Assembly: GCA_022572865.1 (NCBI GenBank)
Contig: JACZVB010000117.1
Coordinates: forward strand, 1 to 5,671
Direction of reading: 5' to 3'
Length of the DNA: 5,671 bases
Source of the DNA: Chloroflexota bacterium
Lineage (GTDB): Bacteria > Chloroflexota > Dehalococcoidia > Plut-88900
Position 1 is the first letter of the stretch. Each line of letters starts with the position of its first letter. Shown piece after piece: positions 1 to 5,171 of the stretch. The position numbers were made by a program, and so were the translations under genes. The notes under the pieces are model-generated. The model saw only the letters and a program-made list of their open reading frames with translations. It searched no databases and was not told where the DNA came from.

Positions 1-2
1 GA

Positions 3-173
3 GGGATTAGAGACCTGATTTCAGGTTTTCAACTAGAGCCTGAACCTAAGCATGGTCAGACAGAGTACATTCACGAAGCTAGAAGCCAGCTAAATCAGCT
101 CAAGAAAACTGGCATCGTCGCTGGACTTGGGTATAATCGTCATAGATCGGCTCGAACTACGCTACTTTCCTAA
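3..173 (+). CDS. Possible 3' end of an unrecognised gene, open at the window edge
   Basis: This frame is open from the window edge to a TAA at 171-173, giving 56 residues with no start visible. The C-terminal part reads like a short amphipathic helix (EARSQLNQLKK) followed by TGIVAGLGYNRHRSARTTLL, which looks protein-like but which I cannot assign to a family. Base composition is clearly more AT-rich than in the downstream genes, so it may have another origin or be non-coding. The other two plus-strand frames stop almost at once (TGA at 16-18, TAG at 8-10). An open run of this length is not rare by chance, and the promoter at 109-137 lies inside it, which argues mildly against it. I see no domain, signal peptide or membrane segment. 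Confidence is low. Confidence 0.3.
   Translation, partial: GIRDLISGFQLEPEPKHGQTEYIHEARSQLNQLKKTGIVAGLGYNRHRSARTTLLS
13..26. repeat. Short perfect inverted repeat
   Basis: ACCTGA at 13-18 and TCAGGT at 21-26 are exact reverse complements separated by TT, and are followed by TTTTC. It could be an operator half-site pair or a weak hairpin. The stem is too short for a convincing terminator, and it lies inside the possible partial reading frame. Confidence 0.3.
109..137 (+). promoter_or_regulatory. Sigma-70-type promoter for the three-gene operon
   Basis: A perfect -10 hexamer TATAAT lies at 132-137. CTGGCA at 109-114 matches the TTGACA -35 consensus at four of six positions, with a 17-bp spacer. 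Transcription would begin near 144, giving a leader of about 50 bases before the ATG at 194. The surrounding AT-rich composition fits a promoter region. The assignment rests on motif match and position only. Confidence 0.55.
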
Positions 174-193
174 CAGTCCACCCAGGAGCACAC

Positions 194-1303
194 ATGGAAC
201 GTCCCATCTTCAAACCCCCCGGCGCACCCATCGAGGAACTGGACACCCCTGCCCTGGTGGTAGACCTGGGTGCCTTAGAGCACAACTTAGAGACCGTCCA
301 TTCCTATTTTCGGGAGCGCCCCGCCAAGCTCCGCCCCCACGTGGAAGCCCACAGGTGTCCGGCCATCGCCCACAAGCAGCTGGCCTCTGGTGGCACTGTC
401 GGCGGAATATGTGTAAATACCGTGGGGCAGGGTGAGCTTTTTGCCAGGAGTGGCTTCGACGATGTCTTCATCGCAAGCCAGGTAGTGACGCCCCAGAAGA
501 TCCGCCGTCTCTGCGCGCTGGCCCACCACGCAAGGGTCAGCGTCGCCGTGGACAATCCGAAGACCGCCAAGGCCCTATCGGAGGCTGCCTCGGCAGCCGG
601 CGTGACCATCGACGCGGTAGTGGAGATCAACGCCCGGTCGGACCGCACCGGCATTGAGCCTGGGAAGCAGGCCGTCGGCCTGGCCAAGACCCTGGCCAAG
701 AGCAGCGGCCTGAGGTTCGCAGGGTTCACCACTTACGAAGGGGCCGTTCCGGATGAAGACCCAGAGGCGTCGGCCCAGGGGTCCCGAAGGGTCGTGCAGA
801 GGCTCCTGGACACCCGGGAGATGGCGGAGAAGGCGGGGCTTGAGGTCCATACGGCAAGCGCCGGCGGGACCCACAACTACGAGGTAGTGGGAGATATGGC
901 CGGGGTGACGGAGGTTATCGCCGGTTCCTATGCCCTGATGGACGGCCGCTACCGCCCATCCCAGCCTCGACTACGACCGGCGGCCCGGGTCCTGGCCGTC
1001 GTCACCAGCCGCCCCGAGGCGGGGGTGGCCATCCTGGACACGGGGCAGAAGGCCATCGGTTCCGACGGTGGACTTCCATCGGTAGACGGGGGTCTGAACG
1101 CCCGGGTCGGGTCCCTGAGCGCCGAGCATGGGAGCCTCCAGCTGTTGGACGAATCGGCGGAGGGGCTGCAACCGGGCGATAAGGTATGGCTCATTCCCTG
1201 GGATATTGGCACTTGCGCCAATCTGTACGATTATGCCCATGCGGCCCGGAACGGCCGGTTAGAGGTGATATGGGACATCGGGGCACGGGGCCTCTATCGC
1301 TAA
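194..1303 (+). CDS. D-threonine aldolase / DSD1-family protein lacking the PLP lysine
   Basis: The 369-aa protein has the family's fold-type III layout, an N-terminal alanine-racemase-like TIM barrel and a C-terminal beta domain. Recognisable stretches are the opening ELDTPALVVD (about residues 15-24), the arginine-containing strand VVEINARSDRTGI, YEG at 181-183, SAGGTHNY at 222-229, AGSYALMD and the C-terminal IPWDIG (334-339) ending in DIGARG. Its length is normal for the family. The hallmark RPHxKTHK motif reads RPHVEAHR (47-54), so the lysine that normally forms the Schiff base with PLP is glutamate E51 (codon GAA, 344-346). The H-x-C/D metal pair near the C-terminus also appears as D337-x-G339. 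It is therefore probably inactive as a classical PLP aldolase or dehydratase. It may be a pseudoenzyme, a regulator or a partner of the adjacent paralogue. The start is supported by AGGAG at 184-188, five bases before the ATG. It is first in its operon, 27 bases ahead of the next gene. The family call is firm; the function is unknown. Confidence 0.85.
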   Translation: MERPIFKPPGAPIEELDTPALVVDLGALEHNLETVHSYFRERPAKLRPHVEAHRCPAIAHKQLASGGTVGGICVNTVGQGELFARSGFDDVFIASQVVTPQKIRRLCALAHHARVSVAVDNPKTAKALSEAASAAGVTIDAVVEINARSDRTGIEPGKQAVGLAKTLAKSSGLRFAGFTTYEGAVPDEDPEASAQGSRRVVQRLLDTREMAEKAGLEVHTASAGGTHNYEVVGDMAGVTEVIAGSYALMDGRYRPSQPRLRPAARVLAVVTSRPEAGVAILDTGQKAIGSDGGLPSVDGGLNARVGSLSAEHGSLQLLDESAEGLQPGDKVWLIPWDIGTCANLYDYAHAARNGRLEVIWDIGARGLYR

Positions 1304-1319
1304 AGAGTTTTCGAGTACC

Positions 1320-1326
1320 GGGAGGG
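1320..1326 (+). promoter_or_regulatory. Ribosome binding site fixing a GTG start
   Basis: GGGAGGG, containing GGAGG at 1321-1325, lies about five bases before GTG at 1331. No ATG in this frame would retain the conserved N-terminus, so this site decides for the GTG start of the second paralogue. Confidence 0.7.
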
Positions 1327-1330
1327 AAAG

Positions 1331-2431
1331 GTGGATAACTACAGGCCCAGCCCAGGCACCCCCATCGAGGAGCTGGACACACCCTGCTTGCTAATCGACC
1401 TGGATGCCCTGGACCATAACTACGCTCAGGTAGCCAGGACATACCGGGACACAAGCTGCAAAATGCGACAGCATGTGAAGAATATCAAAAGTCCCATGCT
1501 GGCCCATATGCAGATCCGGGCGGGGGGGACCAATGGCGGGGTGTGCGCCGCCAAGGTGGCCGAGGCCGAGGTGATGGTCGAGGGGGGCATCCACGACGTC
1601 TTCATCCCCAATCAGATAGTGAGCATCGATAAGATAGATAGGCTGTGCGCCCTGGCGAAGCAGGCAAAGATCACGGTGGCCGTGGACAGTCCTCAGAACG
1701 TCCGAGACCTCTCTGAAAGGGCGCGGGCCTATGATGTCACCCTGGGCGTCGTCATCGAGGTGGACACATCGATGGGAAGGGCCGGGACCAGAAATGCAGG
1801 CCAGGCGGTGGAACTGGCCAAGCTGGCCAGCGCCTCGCCGGGCATCGCGTTCAAGGGCGTGATGAGTCACCAGACCCTGTCCGGCAAGCCCGACCGGGAG
1901 ACCCGGTTCATCGAGGGTCGGAAGTATATCCAGGCGTGTCTGGACGTGAAGGACGCCATCGAGGCCGCGGGAATCCCCGTGGAGGTGGTCTCATCCGGGG
2001 AGACGTTCTCCTACGATGTGGCGCCCACCATACCCGGGGTCACCGAGGTGGAGGGAGGGACATACGCCCTCATGTCCCACGGCTTCGACTACATGACCGA
2101 CTTACAGGTGGCGGTGAAGGTCCTGGGCACGGTGATCAGCACGCCCCGGCCCGGTATGGCCATAGGGGACGTGGGAAGCAGGGCCCTGGCCTCGCCCGGC
2201 GGGGTGCTGCCCCAGCTGGACGACATGCCCGGAGCGAGGGTCGAGGCCCTTCACGAGGAGCAGATCGTCCTCCGATTCGAGGCCTCGTCCACCCTGGATT
2301 TAGGTGACAAATTCCTGCTCATCAGCGGCCAGCAGGACATCATGGTCAACCGCTGGGACCAGTATATAGCCGTTCGCAACGGCAGGGTCGAGGCGGTCTG
2401 GGACATCCCTGCCCGGGGGTGTCATAACTAG
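1331..2431 (+). CDS. D-threonine aldolase / DSD1-family PLP-dependent enzyme
   Basis: This 366-aa protein is clearly paralogous to the gene upstream: both begin PG-x-PIEELDTP and end in W-DI-ARG. It starts at GTG with a good ribosome binding site. The PLP lysine is present as K50 in RQHVKNIK (codon AAG, 1478-1480), and the barrel strand VDTSMGRAG keeps the family arginine. VVSSGETFSYD (219-229) and GGTYALMS match the phosphate-binding and dimer regions by position. Known members cleave beta-hydroxy-D-amino acids or dehydrate D-serine in the cytoplasm, with PLP and usually a divalent metal. The pocket here is unusual. THK is replaced by NIK, the YEG seen in the paralogue is H180-Q-T, and the metal pair H-x-C/D reads Q334-x-D336. 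PLP binding is likely, but the reaction may differ, for example racemase, another aldolase or something new. The substrate cannot be read from the sequence. The gap to the following PHP gene is only three bases, indicating co-translation. Confidence 0.85.
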   Translation: MDNYRPSPGTPIEELDTPCLLIDLDALDHNYAQVARTYRDTSCKMRQHVKNIKSPMLAHMQIRAGGTNGGVCAAKVAEAEVMVEGGIHDVFIPNQIVSIDKIDRLCALAKQAKITVAVDSPQNVRDLSERARAYDVTLGVVIEVDTSMGRAGTRNAGQAVELAKLASASPGIAFKGVMSHQTLSGKPDRETRFIEGRKYIQACLDVKDAIEAAGIPVEVVSSGETFSYDVAPTIPGVTEVEGGTYALMSHGFDYMTDLQVAVKVLGTVISTPRPGMAIGDVGSRALASPGGVLPQLDDMPGARVEALHEEQIVLRFEASSTLDLGDKFLLISGQQDIMVNRWDQYIAVRNGRVEAVWDIPARGCHN

Positions 2432-2434
2432 CCA

Positions 2435-3346
2435 ATGTGGTTCAAGGGCAACATCCACACCCACACCAACAAGTCCGATGGGGACAGCGATCCCGAGCCT
2501 GTAGTCCGGTGGTACCGCCGAAACGGGTACGACTTTCTGGTGCTCACCGACCATAACCATCTGACCCTGCTGGACTATGGGTCCAAGAAGCGCAGGTTCC
2601 GCCGCCCCCTCATGATCCCGGGCGAAGAGCTCTCGGTGCGGATCAGTAACGGCGAGACCGCCATTCACCTGAACGGGATTGGGATCACCAGGATGGTGGA
2701 GCCCATCGACGCAGGGGATGTGGTATCGACGCTACAGGCTAACATTGACGCCGTCCGCAGGGCCGGTGGAATAGCATCCATCAACCACCCCAACTATACC
2801 TGGGCCTTCGACGACCGGCACATCGTTCGGGTCGAGGGCGCAAGCCTCCTGGAGATCTTCAACGGGAACCCCTGGACGAACACCTACGGGGTCGCCGGCC
2901 ATCCAAGCCTCGAGGAGATCTGGGACCGTGTCCTCAGCGCCGGCAGGCCGATCTTCGGGGTCGCCGTGGACGACTCCCACCACTTCAAGGGCGATTTCAA
3001 GCCGGACATGTCAAACCCGGGCCGCGGGTGGGTGATGGTAGAGGCCCCATCCCTAGAGCCCGAGGCAATAGTGCAAGCCCTGGAGAAGGGCGATTTCTAC
3101 TCCTCTACCGGCGTTGTCCTGGAAGACCTGGAAATTAGCGCTCAAGGTATCCACCTCAGGGTCAAGGCGGAGTGGTTCCCCCACTACGAAATAGCTTTCA
3201 TCGGCAAGGGTGGCACGGTCTTATCTCGGGAGTACGGGCCAGAGGCCAGGTACGAGCTGCGGGGCGATGAAGGCTACGTCAGGGCCGAGGTCAGGTCTTC
3301 CGATGGAAGCAAGGCCTGGACCCAGCCGGTGTTCACTAAGCCTTAG
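2435..3346 (+). CDS. PHP-domain metal-dependent phosphoesterase
   Basis: The 303-aa protein has the standard PHP metal-binding motifs in order: HTHT at 8-11 after GNI, TDHNH at 38-42, GEE at 63-65, H78, NHP at 117-119, LLEIFNG near 138-144, and DDSHHF at 179-184. These would hold a two- or three-metal centre that hydrolyses phosphoester bonds. After the catalytic domain (to about 230) a small beta-rich tail follows, with no signal peptide or membrane segment. Stand-alone PHP proteins include histidinol-phosphate phosphatases and nucleotide phosphatases. The substrate here is unknown, and polymerase or YcdX-type features are not evident. The ATG lies three bases after the stop of the preceding gene and lacks a close Shine-Dalgarno (the G-run GGGGG is about 15 bases upstream), so translation is probably coupled. 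The last residues, VFTKP and the TAG stop, are encoded by the first unit of the tandem array downstream, so the 3' end of the gene is part of a repeat. Confidence 0.9.
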   Translation: MWFKGNIHTHTNKSDGDSDPEPVVRWYRRNGYDFLVLTDHNHLTLLDYGSKKRRFRRPLMIPGEELSVRISNGETAIHLNGIGITRMVEPIDAGDVVSTLQANIDAVRRAGGIASINHPNYTWAFDDRHIVRVEGASLLEIFNGNPWTNTYGVAGHPSLEEIWDRVLSAGRPIFGVAVDDSHHFKGDFKPDMSNPGRGWVMVEAPSLEPEAIVQALEKGDFYSSTGVVLEDLEISAQGIHLRVKAEWFPHYEIAFIGKGGTVLSREYGPEARYELRGDEGYVRAEVRSSDGSKAWTQPVFTKP

Positions 3347-3508
3347 TCCCCGGGCCCCGGACAGGTATTCACTAAGCCTTAGTCTCCGGGCCCCGGACAG
3401 GTATTCACTAAGCCTTAGTCCCCGGGCCCCGGACAGGTATTCACTAAGCCTTAGTCCCCGGGCCCAGGGCCGGTGTTCACTAAGCCTTAGTCTCCGGGCC
3501 CAGGGCCG
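3329..3508 (+). repeat. Five-copy 36-bp tandem repeat that includes the PHP stop codon
   Basis: Five head-to-tail units begin at 3329, 3365, 3401, 3437 and 3473, with no indels. Each starts GTG/GTA-TTCACTAAGCCTTAGTC and continues with a GC-rich half around GGGCCC. Units 1-3 end CCCCGGACAG and units 4-5 end CCCAGGGCCG. Position 3 of the unit reads G,A,A,A,G and one position after TAGTC reads C,T,C,C,T. Unit 1 encodes the last five PHP residues and the stop. Because 36 is a multiple of three, every unit repeats VFTKP-stop in the same frame. Each unit contains the perfect inverted repeat ACTAAG-C-CTTAGT. It also has a second one, CCGGG-C-CCCGG in units 1-3 (6+1+6 bp in unit 2) and GGCCC-A-GGGCC in units 4-5. 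The bases before unit 1 (CCCAGCCG) resemble the end of units 4-5, so the array may begin near 3321. It could be a slipped-strand expansion, an operator array or a termination/RNA-stability element. Confidence 0.9.
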
Positions 3509-3522
3509 GTATAAACCGGGCC
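3504..3522 (+). terminator. Stem-loop at the end of the array, possible terminator
   Basis: CCGGT (3506-3510) pairs with ACCGG (3515-3519) around an ATAA loop. GG at 3504-3505 can extend the stem to CC at 3521-3522 with one bulged G. It sits after the last repeat unit and just before the next promoter, a sensible place to end the upstream transcript. No T-run follows, so it is not a classical intrinsic terminator. Confidence 0.35.
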
Positions 3523-3524
3523 TA

Positions 3525-3554
3525 TTGACACCATCCACACCCCTCTTGGATAAT
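3525..3554 (+). promoter_or_regulatory. Near-consensus sigma-70-type promoter upstream of the ribA fusion
   Basis: A perfect -35 hexamer TTGACA is at 3525-3530, and GATAAT at 3549-3554 matches the -10 consensus at five of six positions, with an 18-bp spacer. Transcription would start near 3561, giving a leader of about 255 bases before the ATG at 3818. The promoter abuts the tandem array, so proteins bound to the repeats could influence it. Confidence 0.55.
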
Positions 3555-3817
3555 AAGCAGCCGAGCCTGCCCCTCACCCGACAGGTCAAGCCTCCGCCTT
3601 GTGGGCGGTTCCCAGGCCGCTCAGGTCCGTTATGCCATACGGGAAGTCCGGATATTCCAAGCGCTCGGTCTTCACGATGGGCCTCCGTTCCACCCCGTGC
3701 TGTGAATGAGGGACCACTACTCCGTCTAAAACGTTTACCTTTACCTGGTGAGGACTCGGCATCTAATTTAGAGATGAAGGATTTTGGTGTGGGAAAACAT
3801 CGAAATGATCGTGCCGG
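3555..3817 (+). other. Long untranslated leader or intergenic region without a convincing gene
   Basis: No frame on either strand here looks like a real protein; the long open frames are GC-driven and continue through the repeats. It contains a stem-loop with CCGCC (3594-3598) and GGCGG (3604-3608) around TTGTG, flanked by GCCT (3590-3593) and AGGC (3614-3617), which can also pair. A weaker hairpin CATCT/AGATG lies near 3760-3776. I looked for the conserved blocks of an FMN riboswitch, expected for a riboflavin gene, and for cobalamin-riboswitch blocks, and did not see them. No tRNA is visible. It may be a structured regulatory leader of unknown type or plain spacer. Confidence 0.4.
3740..3767 (+). 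promoter_or_regulatory. Weak alternative promoter close to the ribA fusion
   Basis: TTTACC at 3740-3745, part of a direct TTTACCTTTACC duplication, is followed after 16 bp by TCTAAT at 3762-3767, which matches the -10 consensus at five of six positions. It lies in the locally AT-rich end of the leader and would give a 5' UTR of about 45 bases. The -35 match is only partial. Confidence 0.3.
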
Positions 3818-5167
3818 ATGATGACCACCTTGAAGGTTGAAAGAAAGGTGGTCGCCCGCATTCCGACCCCCGGGGCGGAGTTCCGGATACTGTATTACAC
3901 CAACAATCGGGACGAGCAGGAGCACCTAGCCCTGGTCGCTGGGGATGTCGCTGGTAAGGAGAACGTCCTTGTCCGGGTACACTCGGAGTGCTTCACCGGC
4001 GATGTCCTGGGCTCCCTGAGGTGCGACTGCGGCAGCCAGCTTGCCCGCTCCATGGAGCTGGTCTCGAAAGAGGGGCAGGGTGTAGTCGTCTATTTGCGGC
4101 AAGAGGGACGCGGCATAGGGTTGCCGGAGAAGCTTCGGGCGTACAACCTCCAGGACCTGGGCTACGACACCGTAGATGCAAACCTTCTGCTGGGTCACGA
4201 TGTCGACGAGCGAGACTACGAAATAGCCGCCTTGATTCTCCAGGACATCGGTGTAGCGTCGGTCCGCCTTTTAACCAACAACCCTTCGAAAATAGATGGG
4301 CTGCGAAAGTTCGGCATCCGGGTGACTTCCCGAGAGACCCTCGAATCGTTAATAACCAACGAAAACAGTGACTACCTCCGGACCAAGGCGATGCGGATGG
4401 GCCATCTGCTGGACCTGGAAGAGTTGCCCGAATCGAAGCCGCCGGGGCCCAATGGGACAGGCCCCATTCTCCAAGAGGTCCTGGCCCACAAGAATCAAAC
4501 CGGCCTCCCCTTTGTGACCCTGACCTATGCTCAGAGCCTGGACGGCTGCATCGCCCGCACCCCTGGAAAGCCGATGCGTCTCAGCGGCCCCGAATCGAGG
4601 GCCATGACCCACGGCATACGGGCGGTACACGATACGATTCTGGTAGGTATCGGCACCGTTATCACCGATAACCCCAACCTCACGGTCCGCCTGGCCAAGG
4701 GCGCCCAACCTCAGCCGGTGATCCTGGACAGCAACCTGAGGTTCCCCCTTAACGCCAATCTGTTGAATAACCGTAAGCTATCGCCCTGGATCGCCACCAC
4801 GGAGCAGGCCCCCAGGGAGCGGAGGATCGCGCTTGAGAGGGCCGGGGCGCGGGTGATCTGTCTTCCATCTAACAGCAAGGGCTGGGTGGACCTGCCGGCC
4901 CTGATGGAGTTCCTGGCCGGAGAATCGGTCGGGAACCTCATGGTGGAAGGCGGGGCCAGGGTCATAACAAGCTTCTTCTCGGAGCGTCTGGTGGACCACA
5001 TTGTCCTTACGGTTGTGCCCGTCGTTCTGGGCGGGATGAGGGCAGTGAAACACCTGGAAGGGCTCCGGGCCGGATGCCCCCGTCTGATAAACCCGGGCTA
5101 CCAGAGGCTGGGTGAGGATATGGTGGTCTGGGGCAGCCCCGACTGGCAGGAAGCCCAACCGGACTGA
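3818..5167 (+). CDS. ribA: Fusion of GTP cyclohydrolase II (RibA) with a RibD-type reductase domain
   Basis: The 449-aa protein has two domains. Residues about 7-200 are GTP cyclohydrolase II. They contain the zinc cysteines C58, C69 and C71 in HSECFTGDVLGSLRCDCG, the RQEGRGIGL loop (94-102), RAYNLQD with Y109 where the E. coli enzyme has Tyr105, DERDY at 130-134, and LLTNNPSKI (151-159). This half opens the GTP imidazole ring, releasing formate and pyrophosphate. A Pro/Gly-rich linker (about 204-229) leads to a RibD C-terminal/DHFR-like NADPH reductase domain with AQSLDG (238-243), LSGPESR (255-261), LVGIGTV (275-281), DNPNLTVR (284-291) and VEGGA (376-380). This half would reduce the ribosylamino-pyrimidine to the ribityl form. 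The RibD deaminase domain and the usual RibB partner are both absent, so reduction would precede deamination, as in archaea and fungi. The start at 3818 (or the adjacent ATG at 3821) is the first in frame after a TGA at 3806; it has no strong ribosome binding site. The dehydrogenase follows after four bases, suggesting a specialised pathway. The domain call is firm; the pathway is not. Confidence 0.92.
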   Translation: MMTTLKVERKVVARIPTPGAEFRILYYTNNRDEQEHLALVAGDVAGKENVLVRVHSECFTGDVLGSLRCDCGSQLARSMELVSKEGQGVVVYLRQEGRGIGLPEKLRAYNLQDLGYDTVDANLLLGHDVDERDYEIAALILQDIGVASVRLLTNNPSKIDGLRKFGIRVTSRETLESLITNENSDYLRTKAMRMGHLLDLEELPESKPPGPNGTGPILQEVLAHKNQTGLPFVTLTYAQSLDGCIARTPGKPMRLSGPESRAMTHGIRAVHDTILVGIGTVITDNPNLTVRLAKGAQPQPVILDSNLRFPLNANLLNNRKLSPWIATTEQAPRERRIALERAGARVICLPSNSKGWVDLPALMEFLAGESVGNLMVEGGARVITSFFSERLVDHIVLTVVPVVLGGMRAVKHLEGLRAGCPRLINPGYQRLGEDMVVWGSPDWQEAQPD

Positions 5168-5171
5168 GGAG
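5166..5171 (+). promoter_or_regulatory. Ribosome binding site abutting the dehydrogenase start
   Basis: GAGGAG directly touches the ATG at 5172 and overlaps the TGA stop of the preceding gene (5165-5167). The zero spacing is abnormally tight for a Shine-Dalgarno site. Initiation probably relies on coupling to the upstream gene. Confidence 0.4.

Noticed and set aside
13..30. Rho-independent terminator (ACCTGA/TCAGGT followed by TTTT)
   Set aside because: The stem is only five or six pairs with moderate GC, the T-run is four bases, and it may lie within a coding frame. It is kept only as an inverted repeat.
304..732. Minus-strand open frames antisense to the first paralogue
   Set aside because: They are shadows of a well-supported family protein, with no start signals or recognisable domains.
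3329..3508. CRISPR array
   Set aside because: The 36-bp unit length is in the CRISPR range, but the units are directly adjacent with no unique spacers.
3555..3817. FMN or cobalamin riboswitch
   Set aside because: GGGAAGTCCGG near 3641-3651 is faintly reminiscent of a cobalamin-riboswitch block, but the other conserved blocks are missing. The FMN core blocks are absent as well.
3210..3821. A 203-codon plus-strand open frame running through the repeats, with an SLSLSPRAPDRY-like repeated peptide
   Set aside because: It overlaps the PHP gene 3' end and the fusion start in another frame, has no ribosome binding site, and is open only because the 36-bp repeat lacks a stop in that frame. The rest of its sequence looks non-protein-like.
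3221..3925. A 234-codon minus-strand open frame across the array and leader
   Set aside because: It is low-complexity, repeat-driven, antisense to two real genes and has no recognisable domain. High GC explains the lack of stops.
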